Positions 19,021 through 27,154 of a stretch of DNA of 64,000 nt are shown here, piece after piece. Position 1 is the stretch's first letter. Each line of letters begins with the position of its first letter. The notes below the pieces were generated by a model. It was given only the letters and a program-made list of their open reading frames with translations. It was not told where the DNA came from and made no database searches. A program made the translations under genes and the position numbers. Source of the stretch: Candidatus Megaera polyxenophila (lineage in GTDB: Bacteria > Pseudomonadota > Alphaproteobacteria > Rickettsiales > Rickettsiaceae); contig AP017964.1 of NCBI GenBank assembly GCA_037101405.1, forward strand, positions 186,001-250,000, written 5' to 3'.

Positions 19021-20339
19021 TAGTGGACTGAAAAATCAAGACAAATTTTTGTAGATTTTGTTTCCTATTATCATGCTGCATTTTGTAATGCATTGAGATA
19101 AACATCCATAGGTTTTTTATAACCAATACTAGAATGAAATCTTCTATTATTATATTTATCTACATATATGTTAATCCCCTCCCTAAGTTCTGAGATATTG
19201 TTAAATTCATTTATAAATATACAATTATATTTTAGAGTCTTAAAAAATCTCTCCATAACAATGTTATCGATGCTTCTGCCTTTACCGTTCATAGAGATTT
19301 GTATACCGTATTTCTCGAGTATTTTTATATGTTCTGAGCCGGTATACTGACTACCTTGATCACTATTGAATATCAGCGGAGGTGGGTACTTACTAAGAGC
19401 GTCTTCTAAAATACTCGTTACAAGGCTTGCATCCATTGAATTTGACAGTTTATAACTCAATATAGCTTTACTGTGCCAATCTATAATTGCTGCCATATAC
19501 ATAAAGCCTATCGGGGTTCTAATGTATGTTATATCCCCGCTCCATACTTCATTTGATCTTGGTACGTATACAGACCGACTACCGTTATATATTTGCCAAT
19601 AAGGCTCAAGGAGATATGGATATATCTTATGATCTTTATTCTGCATAGAGATAGATTTCTTTTTCTTTGGATAAATAGCCTCTATACCCATAATACCCAT
19701 GTATTTGAGAGTACGATCTCTACCAATATTTAATCCTTCCTCTAATAAAGATTTATAAATAAAACGATAACCATACTCTGGATTATCTGTATATATTTCA
19801 TCTATTCTATCCATAATCTTTTTGTTGTATAAGCTCATTATTTGGGGCTGATAATAAAGCATAGATCTATTTATCTTCAATAATTCGCATTGTCTTGCCA
19901 TTGATAATTCTTTCAGCTTGGAATCGACAAGATCTCGTTTATTTGCTATATCCAAGCCGTTTAGCTTTCCCAACGCCCAGTCCCTCTCTATTGTAGCCTT
20001 CCCCAGAGCTTTTGCTAATTCATCATTTTGAGATTTTAACTCCTCAATTTCTGTTTTGTACTCACTGACTACTTTTGCCGGCTCAAAAGCCATTGATGCA
20101 TTACTTAAAAAATGCTTCTTCCAATTTTGAATAGTCTTTGGAGTAATTTCATATTTCTTTGATAATTGAGATATAGTTACCTCCGATTCTAGTAATTCCA
20201 ACACTACTTTAGTTTTATATTCTGCACTGAAATTTTTAATATGCTTTTTTGTCATATATTTAAATTATGTTTCTTTTAATTTTATATCTTTTGCGAAACA
20301 AAACTATTGATTTTACTGTCTGACTTCTTCAGTCCACTA
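19021..20339 (-). mobile_element. IS-A copy 1, IS3-like insertion sequence
   Basis: The 1319-bp element is bounded by inverted ends TAGTGGACTGAA at 19021 and its complement ending at 20339. Similarity continues inward (AAATCAAGACA versus AAGTCAGACA). Both ends are flanked by TA. One transposase frame fills the element. The second copy (56535-59122) has the same ends and, after removing its nested element, the same length. It interrupts pleD. The ends lack the usual TG...CA of IS3 elements, so the exact boundary is uncertain by about 2 bases. Confidence 0.93.
19071..20255 (-). CDS. IS3-family transposase of IS-A
   Basis: The 394-residue DDE transposase is encoded in one frame rather than the usual orfA/orfB pair. 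Residues 1-100 form a helix-turn-helix (SQLSKKYEITPKTIQNWKKH) and a coiled-coil leucine-zipper region. The linker LSMARQCELLKINRSMLYY precedes the integrase core. The catalytic acids are visible in VWSGDITYI, FNSDQGSQYTG and VMERFFKTLKYN. It appears intact and probably active, since the second copy in the window encodes an identical sequence where comparable. Confidence 0.95.
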   Translation of the reverse strand: MTKKHIKNFSAEYKTKVVLELLESEVTISQLSKKYEITPKTIQNWKKHFLSNASMAFEPAKVVSEYKTEIEELKSQNDELAKALGKATIERDWALGKLNGLDIANKRDLVDSKLKELSMARQCELLKINRSMLYYQPQIMSLYNKKIMDRIDEIYTDNPEYGYRFIYKSLLEEGLNIGRDRTLKYMGIMGIEAIYPKKKKSISMQNKDHKIYPYLLEPYWQIYNGSRSVYVPRSNEVWSGDITYIRTPIGFMYMAAIIDWHSKAILSYKLSNSMDASLVTSILEDALSKYPPPLIFNSDQGSQYTGSEHIKILEKYGIQISMNGKGRSIDNIVMERFFKTLKYNCIFINEFNNISELREGINIYVDKYNNRRFHSSIGYKKPMDVYLNALQNAA

Positions 20340-20341
20340 TA

Positions 20342-20549
20342 GTTTAATCTTTCTACATGTTTCAAAGCCGTCCATTCCCGGCATCATTACATCTAGCAAA
20401 ACGATATCTATCCTGTTTTGAGCTAACATTTCAAGTGCTGCAACCCCGTTGCTTGCAGTAAATACAGTATAATATTCTGCCAATAATTTAGCTTCTAATA
20501 ATTTAACATTAGGTTCTAAATCGTCTACTACTAATATTGTGGCAGTCAT
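20342..20549 (-). pseudogene. pleD: pleD remnant, N-terminal receiver domain
   Basis: The frame starts with an ATG at 20549, five bases after divK. It encodes the first 69 residues of a response-regulator receiver: MTATILVVDDLEPNVKLLE with the acidic pair, and the phospho-accepting aspartate in IVLLDVMMPGMDG. It then runs into IS-A and stops at 20337. In alphaproteobacteria divK and pleD form an operon controlling polar development and c-di-GMP, and that context identifies the fragment. The receiver is incomplete, lacking the conserved lysine, and is unlikely to be functional. Confidence 0.87.
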
Positions 20550-20554
20550 AATAT

Positions 20555-20932
20555 TTAAACAGTATTATTATTACTTATAAACCTTTCCACAGAAAAAAAG
20601 AAATTGTCAATAGATACTGGTTTTGAAAGGTATAAATCACAACCAGACTCTGAAATCCTCATTACTTCATTTTTCATAGCAAATGCAGTTATAACTATAA
20701 TGGAGATTTTATTTGTTTTGGGATTATTTTTTAAAATTTTTATTAAATCTAAACCTGAAACATCAGCTAATTGTATATCCATCAATATAAGATCCGGTAA
20801 CTGCTCAATAACAATTTCCAATATATTGAAACCATCTTTTGAAAGAATAACCTCATGATCTTTTATCGTTAATAAGTCGCAAAATAACTTTAAGTTTAAC
20901 TCGTTATCTTCAACTACTAAAACTTTTGCCAT
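20555..20932 (-). CDS. divK: Single-domain response regulator DivK
   Basis: The 125-residue protein is a lone receiver domain. It has the acidic pocket (VLVVEDNELNLKLF), the phosphorylatable aspartate in LPDLILMDIQLADVSGLDL, the threonine in IIVITAFAM and the lysine in LYLSKPVS. In Caulobacter DivK works with PleC, DivJ and DivL in cell-cycle control; Rickettsiales keep a reduced set. The ATG at 20932 is preferred to the GTG one codon earlier. The gene is immediately followed by the destroyed pleD. It looks intact. Confidence 0.85.
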   Translation of the reverse strand: MAKVLVVEDNELNLKLFCDLLTIKDHEVILSKDGFNILEIVIEQLPDLILMDIQLADVSGLDLIKILKNNPKTNKISIIVITAFAMKNEVMRISESGCDLYLSKPVSIDNFFFSVERFISNNNTV

Positions 20933-21100
20933 CACCGGTAAAAAATTATTTTAATAAATATTAAATAACTATTGTTATTTAAACCCTACCATAACCCTAT
21001 TATAATAGGATATCATAATCTAACTAAGGTTAATTTGCTTCCTAATTATACCAATCTACGCTTTTTAAATTATAATGTGGCCTTATTGCTATTCCCTAGT

Positions 21101-21601
21101 TCAATTATCCTGTAATACGTTACGTTGAACATGCCATGCGTTATTATCACTTTGTATATAAAAATCAAGTCTAAAATTATGGAGTGATGATTTAACGATT
21201 ATGTTATTTATATCCTGGTTTGATAGCAAATTAACGTTATCATACAGTAAAAATAACCGTTCACATTTATTCACATCAAAATTTGCATTTACCGAGAGAA
21301 CAGACAAGATTTTACTTTCATCGGGGTTAATTATTACCATGCTTGATGAATTATTAAAGTTTTTTAACTCAGAACCAATTAAAATGGGTTGTTTTTCCGG
21401 CCATGTATCGTATATAGTTCCATGCGGGATAAATTGCTTTCTAGAATATATCCATAGAACTGTGTCCAGTTCAAAAGCCTGTTCTTTGCTGTTTGTATAG
21501 ACAAATACCTTAATAGCGCTATGATAGCATTTTTCTGCAAGGTTACAAAATGCTCTTGAGAGTTTTTCTGGTGTGGTTTTATAACAGCTAATTTTAATCA
21601 T
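21101..21601 (-). CDS. holC: DNA polymerase III chi subunit
   Basis: The 166-residue protein fits HolC, which links the clamp loader to single-strand-binding protein. The characteristic block is LDTVLWIYSRKQFIPHG near residues 46-62, followed by QPILIGSE, and the N-terminus reads CYKTTPEKLSRAFCNLAEKCY. The family diverges strongly at the C-terminus and does so here. It diverges from the glycosyltransferase at 21628, with 26 bases between the starts. Confidence 0.88.
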   Translation of the reverse strand: MIKISCYKTTPEKLSRAFCNLAEKCYHSAIKVFVYTNSKEQAFELDTVLWIYSRKQFIPHGTIYDTWPEKQPILIGSELKNFNNSSSMVIINPDESKILSVLSVNANFDVNKCERLFLLYDNVNLLSNQDINNIIVKSSLHNFRLDFYIQSDNNAWHVQRNVLQDN

Positions 21602-21627
21602 TTCTTGTGTAATATAGTAACTTTAAT

Positions 21628-22296
21628 ATGCCAAAATGTACTTATATAGTTCTTTTAAAGGATAATGAGAATAACATTCCTTACTTAATAGAATCACTAA
21701 AAAGGACAACTGGCTCTTTTACAAAAGAGTTTATCATCATTGATGACGGTTCAAAAGATAAATCTTTAACTACCGTTAAATTGGCCGTTAATGATTTACC
21801 AAGAACAACTATTATTACTCAGCAAACTCAAGGGCCAGCAATAAGTGTAAATAAAGCTGTTAATCTAGCCACAGGAGACTACGTTCATTTTGTAGAAGGT
21901 AATGAGATTTTACATCCAGAATCAACTATGATAATGATCGATTCATGTAGGAAATTTGGAGCAGAAGTTGCTTGTATAAGGCTGGGGGAAGCAGCAAACG
22001 AAAAAAATTTTACTAAAAATTTATCTATCCAGCCAAGGTTAATTCAAGCACCGATAACCCAAATTCTCTTAAACAAAATCAAATTGTTAAGGAATATTGG
22101 AGGGGCTGGAAGTTTAGTAAAAAGAAACTTACTTGAAAAAACTGGCAAGGCCGACAGCAGCATTTACTGCCAGACTATGTCGATGTCGCTGAGATGTGCT
22201 AAATATAGTAATTTTGTTTTTGTTAATAACGTATTATCTCTGAAACAAAAAGAAAATACAGAACTCGATAAAAATTTGGATCTTATAATAATTTAA
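21628..22296 (+). CDS. Family 2 glycosyltransferase, probably frameshifted near its end
   Basis: The 222-residue product has the GT-A nucleotide-binding start YIVLLKDNENNIPYLIESL, the acidic FIIIDDGSKDKS and the VNLATGDYVHFVEGNE segment expected of family 2 enzymes. These transfer sugars to lipids or polysaccharide in envelope synthesis. The frame stops at 22296, but the -1 frame from about 22287 continues with another 70 plausible residues to 22502. One lost base near 22283-22290 probably truncated the protein. Whether the shortened enzyme still works is unknown, since the nucleotide-binding half is intact. No specific substrate can be assigned. Confidence 0.75.
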   Translation: MPKCTYIVLLKDNENNIPYLIESLKRTTGSFTKEFIIIDDGSKDKSLTTVKLAVNDLPRTTIITQQTQGPAISVNKAVNLATGDYVHFVEGNEILHPESTMIMIDSCRKFGAEVACIRLGEAANEKNFTKNLSIQPRLIQAPITQILLNKIKLLRNIGGAGSLVKRNLLEKTGKADSSIYCQTMSMSLRCAKYSNFVFVNNVLSLKQKENTELDKNLDLIII

Positions 22297-22502
22297 GAGC
22301 AATCTATAATTTTGCTAGCAGCCATCATGAAATTTGCCAAACCATTATCCCAGAATTGCTACAACATCTTAGCTTGGAAATGTTATCCCAAAAACTAAAG
22401 GTTAGATATTATTTGCAGTCAATTAGGGCAAAATATACTACATCGCTGCTACTAGATGAAGTGCTTGAATTTTATAAAACCGAATATGAAAAATTATTTT
22501 AA
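22287..22502 (+). pseudogene. Frameshifted C-terminal end of the glycosyltransferase
   Basis: In the -1 frame relative to 21628-22296 the sequence encodes NNLRAIYNFASSHHE and then a helical stretch ending EVLEFYKTEYEKLF before TAA at 22502. There is no start codon or ribosome-binding site of its own. Its composition matches the upstream gene, so it is best read as the detached end of the same protein. Confidence 0.6.
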
Positions 22503-22523
22503 AAAATTATTTTTTATAAGTAC

Positions 22524-22551
22524 TTGAACTATCATCTTTAAAGCATATATA
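22524..22551 (+). promoter_or_regulatory. Heat-shock type promoter of groES-groEL
   Basis: CTTGAA (22523-22528) and CATATATA (22544-22551) are spaced as in alphaproteobacterial sigma-32 promoters, whose consensus resembles CTTGAA-N16/17-CYTATAT. Read as a sigma-70 promoter, the hexamers are TTGAAC and TATATA with 16 bases between them. Transcription would start near 22558, about 60 bases before groES. Position in front of a chaperonin operon supports the call. Confidence 0.55.
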
Positions 22552-22560
22552 AACAGCACA

Positions 22561-22591
22561 AGCTTAGTTCCAGCTAAAGCTAAGCGTTTTT
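22561..22591 (+). promoter_or_regulatory. Hairpin at the predicted 5' end of the groESL transcript
   Basis: GCTTAG (22562-22567) pairs with CTAAGC (22580-22585), followed by GTTTTT. It sits directly after the predicted groESL start, so it may be an early terminator/attenuator or a 5' stability or temperature-sensitive stem. Alternatively it may be the terminator of the upstream glycosyltransferase. It does not match the CIRCE operator. Confidence 0.4.
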
Positions 22592-22618
22592 GGTTAACTT
22601 AAATTAATGAGGTTCAAA

Positions 22619-22906
22619 ATGAATTTTACACCATTGCACGATCGTGTTGCGATTAAACCTATGGACCAAGAAGAAAAAACTCTTGGAGGTATAATTATTC
22701 CTGATACTGCAAAAGAAAAGCCTATGCAGGGAAAAGTTATTGCAGTCGGTAAAGGAACTAAGGACAAAGACGGTAATCTTATCCCCCTTGATGTAAAAGT
22801 AGGAGACAAAGTACTTTATGGTAAATGGGGTGGAACAGAAGTGAAAGTAAATGGTCAGGAATTCATTATTATGAAAGAATCTGACATTGTGGGAATAATA
22901 AATTAA
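22619..22906 (+). CDS. groES: Co-chaperonin GroES
   Basis: GroES is the heptameric lid of the GroEL folding chamber. The 95-residue product has the family motifs: [13 protein letters not shown] at the start, the mobile loop [36 protein letters not shown] and the final [14 protein letters not shown]. An earlier in-frame ATG exists at 22607, but the ATG at 22619 has GAGG six bases upstream and matches GroES proteins exactly. It is followed by groEL after 31 bases. Confidence 0.97.
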   Translation: MNFTPLHDRVAIKPMDQEEKTLGGIIIPDTAKEKPMQGKVIAVGKGTKDKDGNLIPLDVKVGDKVLYGKWGGTEVKVNGQEFIIMKESDIVGIIN

Positions 22907-22937
22907 GTAACTAACATTTTACAAGGAGTAATACATT

Positions 22938-24596
22938 ATGGCTAAACAAATAAAATACGGTACAAAAGCCCGTGAAGAAATGATTAAAGGGGTGGATTTT
23001 CTGGCCAATGCTGTTAAAGTTACTTTAGGCCCAAAAGGACGTCACGTTGCGATAGAACAATCCTTTGGTGCTCCACGAGTAACAAAAGACGGGGTTACTG
23101 TAGCTAAAGCTATAGAATTAAAAGACCCAGAACAGAATTTAGGCGCTCAATTAGTGAAATCTGTTGCAAGTAAAACAGCAGATGTAGCAGGTGATGGTAC
23201 AACAACTGCTACTATCTTAACACAAGCAATAGTTAAAGAAGGCAATAAAGCAGTAGCTGCAGGATTTAACCCTATGGATCTTAAAAGAGGCATTGATATT
23301 GCAGTTGCAGAAGTGCTTGAGTCAATCAAAAAATCCAGTAAACCTATAAGTAGCCACGAGGAAATAGCTCAAGTAGGAACTATTTCTGCTAACGGAGACA
23401 AAGAAATAGGTGAGCAAATAGCGCTTGCTATGAAAAAAGTCGGTAAAGAAGGAGTTATAACTGTAGAAGAAGCGAAGAATTTTGGCTTTGAAGTTGATGT
23501 AGTAGAAGGTATGATGTTCGATAGAGGTTATCTCTCTCCATACTTCGTAACAAATTCTGAAAAGATGATAGTGGAGCTTGATAATCCTTACATTCTTATT
23601 TTCGAGAAAAAACTTTCTTCCCTACAACCAATGTTACCTGTTCTTGAAGCTGTTGTTCAGTCTTCTAGACCGTTATTAATTATCGCTGAGGATGTTGAAG
23701 GTGAAGCACTTGCCGCATTAGTCGTTAACAAACTCCGTGGTGGGCTAAAAGTAGCTGCAGTAAAAGCTCCTGGATTTGGAGATAGAAGAAAATCTATGCT
23801 TGAAGATATTGCAGTTCTAACTAATGGACAATTAATCAGTGATGATCTTGGCATGAAACTTGATAATGTAACTATTTCAATGCTAGGTAGTGCTAAAAAA
23901 GTCAAAATTTCCAAAGAAGATACTGTAATTGTTGAAGGCGCTGGCGCTAAAGTAGATATTGAATCAAGATGCGCACAGATTCGCAAACAAATAGAAGAAA
24001 CCACTTCTGATTATGATAAGGAAAAACTACAAGAAAGACTGGCAAAACTTGTTGGTGGTGTTGCGGTTCTTAAAGTCGGTGGTGCAACTGAAATCGAAGT
24101 TAAAGAAAGAAAAGACCGCGTTGATGATGCTCTTCATGCAACCAGAGCAGCCGTAGAAGAGGGTATTGTCCCTGGTGGTGGCGTTACTCTGTTTTATGCT
24201 GCTAGAGCTTTGGAGGATGTAAAAGGAACTAACGATGATCAACAAGCCGGTATAAACATCGTCAAAAAAGCTCTTCAATCGCCTGCAAGGCAAATTGCTG
24301 AAAATTCAGGAGTAGATGGAGCTATTGTTGCTGGCAAATTAACTGAAAGTAAATCAATTACTTTTGGTTTTAATGCCCAAGAGATGGAGTATGTTGATAT
24401 GTTCAAAGCTGGTATTATCGATCCTACCAAGGTAGTTAGAACAGCTTTGCAAGATGCAGCCTCCGTTGCTTCGTTAATCATTACTACCGAATCTATCATT
24501 ACTACTGATCCTACTAATAAAGAGGATGCACCAGCTGCTGGCGGCGGAATGGGTGGTATGGGCGGAATGGGCGGAATGGGCGGAATGGGCTTTTAA
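22938..24596 (+). CDS. groEL: Chaperonin GroEL
   Basis: GroEL is the 60-kDa chaperonin subunit that encloses and refolds proteins with ATP. The 552-residue protein shows the ATP-binding [11 protein letters not shown] and [10 protein letters not shown], the apical domain, and the signature [13 protein letters not shown]. The C-terminus carries the flexible repeat [14 protein letters not shown]. An AGGAG precedes the ATG. A strong terminator follows (24638-24679). Intracellular symbionts often express it very highly, and the heat-shock-like promoter fits that. Confidence 0.98.
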   Translation: MAKQIKYGTKAREEMIKGVDFLANAVKVTLGPKGRHVAIEQSFGAPRVTKDGVTVAKAIELKDPEQNLGAQLVKSVASKTADVAGDGTTTATILTQAIVKEGNKAVAAGFNPMDLKRGIDIAVAEVLESIKKSSKPISSHEEIAQVGTISANGDKEIGEQIALAMKKVGKEGVITVEEAKNFGFEVDVVEGMMFDRGYLSPYFVTNSEKMIVELDNPYILIFEKKLSSLQPMLPVLEAVVQSSRPLLIIAEDVEGEALAALVVNKLRGGLKVAAVKAPGFGDRRKSMLEDIAVLTNGQLISDDLGMKLDNVTISMLGSAKKVKISKEDTVIVEGAGAKVDIESRCAQIRKQIEETTSDYDKEKLQERLAKLVGGVAVLKVGGATEIEVKERKDRVDDALHATRAAVEEGIVPGGGVTLFYAARALEDVKGTNDDQQAGINIVKKALQSPARQIAENSGVDGAIVAGKLTESKSITFGFNAQEMEYVDMFKAGIIDPTKVVRTALQDAASVASLIITTESIITTDPTNKEDAPAAGGGMGGMGGMGGMGGMGF

Positions 24597-24637
24597 CCGC
24601 ACGTAGCCAATTTATTCTTAACTAGAACAAAAAAAAC

Positions 24638-24679
24638 AAAAAGAGATTGCTTTTATAAAAGCAATCTCTTTTTGTTTTT
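24638..24679 (+). terminator. Rho-independent terminator after groEL
   Basis: AAAAAGAGATTGC (24638-24650) pairs perfectly with GCAATCTCTTTTT (24661-24673). The short loop region TTTTATAAAA can itself pair, and TGTTTTT follows. It ends the groES-groEL operon. Confidence 0.9.
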
Positions 24680-24763
24680 ATCCTGGAGTTAAACTAGAAT
24701 AAGGTCTAAAAAACACTAATTCTTATTTAACTAGTGTAGAAGAAGTTTTATCATAACTTTTGG

Positions 24764-24787
24764 TATTAGTTTTATATAAAACTAATA
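24764..24787. promoter_or_regulatory. Perfect 24-bp palindrome upstream of recG
   Basis: The 24 bases from 24764 to 24787 equal their own reverse complement: TATTAGTTTTAT followed by its complement. The centre lies about 45 bases before the recG start. It could be a dimeric repressor site or a cruciform/hairpin in the recG leader. No matching regulator is identified. Confidence 0.45.
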
Positions 24788-24820
24788 TTATAGCCTCCAA
24801 CGGCAGGAACAAATTTAAAT

Positions 24821-26920
24821 ATGTACGATATATTTTTTCAGCAGGTTAAGTCATTATTGCACCTATCAGAACCGGCTCAAAAAGCTCTCAAACGCCTTAA
24901 AATCGCTAATCTGAGGGATTTGCTTTTTTACAAACCGATTGCTTATAACTTTATTAAAATAAACCCTGACCTAACAAAAGTAAAAAATGGTGAGCTAATT
25001 CAAACAGAAGTAACAATAGATGATGTACTTCGCCCTTCTTCAAAACGGTCTCCACTTAAGATTAAGGTTTCTAATACTACAGGGACGATTATTCTGGTTT
25101 TTTTTAGTAAAATTCATCCGTTCATTTTTAGCAAATTAAGAGTCGGTCAGAAATATATTGTTACCGGTAAAGTAGAAATTTTTGACCATTCTTTACAAAT
25201 AAGCCATCCGGAATTTATATTTAAACAAAATTTAACTACGCCTGTAATGCCTGTCTATCCACTTACTTACGGTATAGTAAACAAGCAATTATACAGTTAT
25301 ATCAGGGAAGCTATTAGCATTCTAGAAAATGCTATTAATACAAAGAAGTCTTTCTCTGAACAAAAAATAGAAGAAAGAAAATATATAGATGAATTACTCA
25401 GCGAGATCAAAAATTTACACCTAATTGGCTATTCGGGGGCAAATTATGATATTGAAAGAAATATAAGTTTGAATATACAAAAACTAGCAGAGAGAGAATT
25501 GTTTGCCAATCAGGCATCATTGGTAAAAATTAAAACCGAAGAACAAAAGAGACAGGGCAGATCATTTCCTTCAAACCATGAGTTACATAAATTAGTTCTA
25601 GAAAAGCTTGGTTTTGAGTTAACCGAAGGCCAATTAAAGGCAATTAAGGAGATAGAAGCTGACCAATTTGCTGATATACAAATGATGCGTATGTTGCAAG
25701 GAGACGTGGGCTCTGGAAAAACACTAGTGGCCCTTCTGACGATGTTAAATGTCGTAAACTCAGGAACACAAACAGCATTAATGACCCCAACCGACTTGCT
25801 AAGTGCTCAGCACTATCAATTTTTCTGTAGTGCTTTAGAAAACACTACAATTAAAGTTGAGTTACTAACAGGCAAAACTCCGGTAAAACAGCAACTACAA
25901 TTAAAAAAAGATTTAGCAGACGGTAAGGTGGATATATTAATTGGCACTCATGCTTTATTTCAAAAAGGCGTAGAATTTAAGGATTTAGGATATATTATTA
26001 TTGATGAACAGCATAGGTTTGGCGTTGAACAAAGACTAGAATTAATCAAAAAAGCTTCCCATCCCGATGTACTTGTTATGACAGCTACCCCTATCCCACG
26101 GAGTTTAACTTTAACGATGTTCGGAGATATGAGCGTCTCCCAACTTAAAACTAAACCACGCAACCGCTTACCTATAATTACCTCTGCAATTTCTAGCGAA
26201 AAAAGATTCGAAGTTATCACCTCACTAAATAAAAAATTACAACTAGGAGAAAAAATTTATTGGGTATGTCCTTTAATCGATAAATCAGATGAAACATTAA
26301 AAACGATTTTTTCTGAAGAAGAAAATCCAGATCTTTCTTTATTTTCTGACGTAAGCACCAGATTTATTGAACTAGATAAGGCGTATCCCAACCAGGTTGC
26401 TATGATCCACGGAAAAATGAAAGCAGCGCTTAAAGATCAGGTAATGCAGGAGTTTAAAAACGGTAAAGTTCGTATATTGGTTGCAACAACAGTTATTGAA
26501 GTGGGTATTGATGTTCCGGATAGCAATTTGATTATTATCGAAAATGCTGAAAAATTTGGCCTTGCCCAGCTTCATCAACTAAGAGGTAGAGTAGGACGAG
26601 GAAGCAAACAATCTTATTGTTTACTTATGTATAACCCAAAAAAATTATCCAAATTTGCTAGGGAAAGGCTTAAAATCATGAGAGAAAGTAACGATGGTTT
26701 CTATATTGCTGAACAGGACCTGGTACTAAGAGGCGGAGGGGAAATCTTAGGTACTAAGCAGAGCGGTGAACCTGTTTTCTTTTTTGCGGATCTTACCAGA
26801 GATTTAAGAATTTTACTACATGCAAATAATCTTATAAAATCACTCGAAATAAATAAGTTTATTGATTTTCAAATTACCCTATTTGCCAGAAATAATCAGG
26901 AACTGATTAAAAGTGGATGA
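24821..26920 (+). CDS. recG: ATP-dependent DNA helicase RecG
   Basis: RecG remodels stalled replication forks and branched recombination intermediates. The 699-residue protein has the N-terminal wedge/OB domain. The helicase core contains Walker A GDVGSGKT near residue 295, the DEQH box (IIIDEQHRFGVEQR), MTATPIPRSLTLTMFGD, VATTVIEVGIDVPDSN and the HQLRGRVGRG motif VI. The TRG region (ERLKIMRESNDGFYIAEQDL) is present. Length is normal. It is monocistronic between the groESL terminator and its own terminator at 26924. Confidence 0.97.
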   Translation: MYDIFFQQVKSLLHLSEPAQKALKRLKIANLRDLLFYKPIAYNFIKINPDLTKVKNGELIQTEVTIDDVLRPSSKRSPLKIKVSNTTGTIILVFFSKIHPFIFSKLRVGQKYIVTGKVEIFDHSLQISHPEFIFKQNLTTPVMPVYPLTYGIVNKQLYSYIREAISILENAINTKKSFSEQKIEERKYIDELLSEIKNLHLIGYSGANYDIERNISLNIQKLAERELFANQASLVKIKTEEQKRQGRSFPSNHELHKLVLEKLGFELTEGQLKAIKEIEADQFADIQMMRMLQGDVGSGKTLVALLTMLNVVNSGTQTALMTPTDLLSAQHYQFFCSALENTTIKVELLTGKTPVKQQLQLKKDLADGKVDILIGTHALFQKGVEFKDLGYIIIDEQHRFGVEQRLELIKKASHPDVLVMTATPIPRSLTLTMFGDMSVSQLKTKPRNRLPIITSAISSEKRFEVITSLNKKLQLGEKIYWVCPLIDKSDETLKTIFSEEENPDLSLFSDVSTRFIELDKAYPNQVAMIHGKMKAALKDQVMQEFKNGKVRILVATTVIEVGIDVPDSNLIIIENAEKFGLAQLHQLRGRVGRGSKQSYCLLMYNPKKLSKFARERLKIMRESNDGFYIAEQDLVLRGGGEILGTKQSGEPVFFFADLTRDLRILLHANNLIKSLEINKFIDFQITLFARNNQELIKSG

Positions 26921-26923
26921 TAC

Positions 26924-26960
26924 AATTATAGGTTATAAATTTTATAATTATTTATTTTTT
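26924..26960 (+). terminator. Probable terminator after recG
   Basis: AATTATA (26924-26930) pairs with TATAATT (26943-26949) and is followed by ATTTATTTTTT. The stem is all A-T, so it is weak, but position and the T run fit the end of recG. Confidence 0.5.
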
Positions 26961-26962
26961 AG

Positions 26963-26991
26963 TTGACAATATTACTAAATTATCCTAAATA
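26963..26991 (+). promoter_or_regulatory. Promoter of the interrupted TPR gene
   Basis: A perfect TTGACA (26963-26968) is followed after 17 bases by TAAATA (26986-26991). Transcription would start near 26998, about 33 bases before the ATG at 27031. It now drives only 20 codons before IS-B. Confidence 0.55.
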
Positions 26992-27030
26992 AAGGCATTA
27001 TTTCCTGTTTTTATTAATCAATAATTAATT

Positions 27031-27090
27031 ATGTCAAAGTCAATACGGAAGCGTAAGGGAGAAGAAATAGCCAGCTTATACCCTATAGAG
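27031..27090 (+). pseudogene. First 20 codons of the TPR gene, cut off by IS-B
   Basis: The ATG at 27031 encodes MSKSIRKRKGEEIASLYPIE and is then interrupted by IS-B. Removing IS-B and one copy of the 3-base GAG duplication joins this frame exactly to LETYLSTGYSNYKLGKF of the TPR gene beyond. This small piece is therefore the original N-terminus of that protein. Confidence 0.8.
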
Positions 27091-27154
27091 TAAGGTGGCC
27101 CAATTTGTCTAGACTAAAAATCAGAAATTATGAGATATAATTTGCGTTATAATT

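Noticed and set aside
19168..19350. 60-codon + strand frame inside the IS-A transposase, repeated at 56682-56864
   Set aside because: It is antisense to the transposase and occurs in both copies only because the elements are identical.
19015..20345. 4-base GTTT target duplication around IS-A copy 1
   Set aside because: GTTT does flank the element if its ends are taken as TATA, but pleD is deleted between the flanks and joining there does not restore the frame, so the match is probably chance.
22561..22591. CIRCE operator upstream of groES
   Set aside because: The inverted repeat is GCTTAG-N12-CTAAGC, not TTAGCACTC-N9-GAGTGCTAA.
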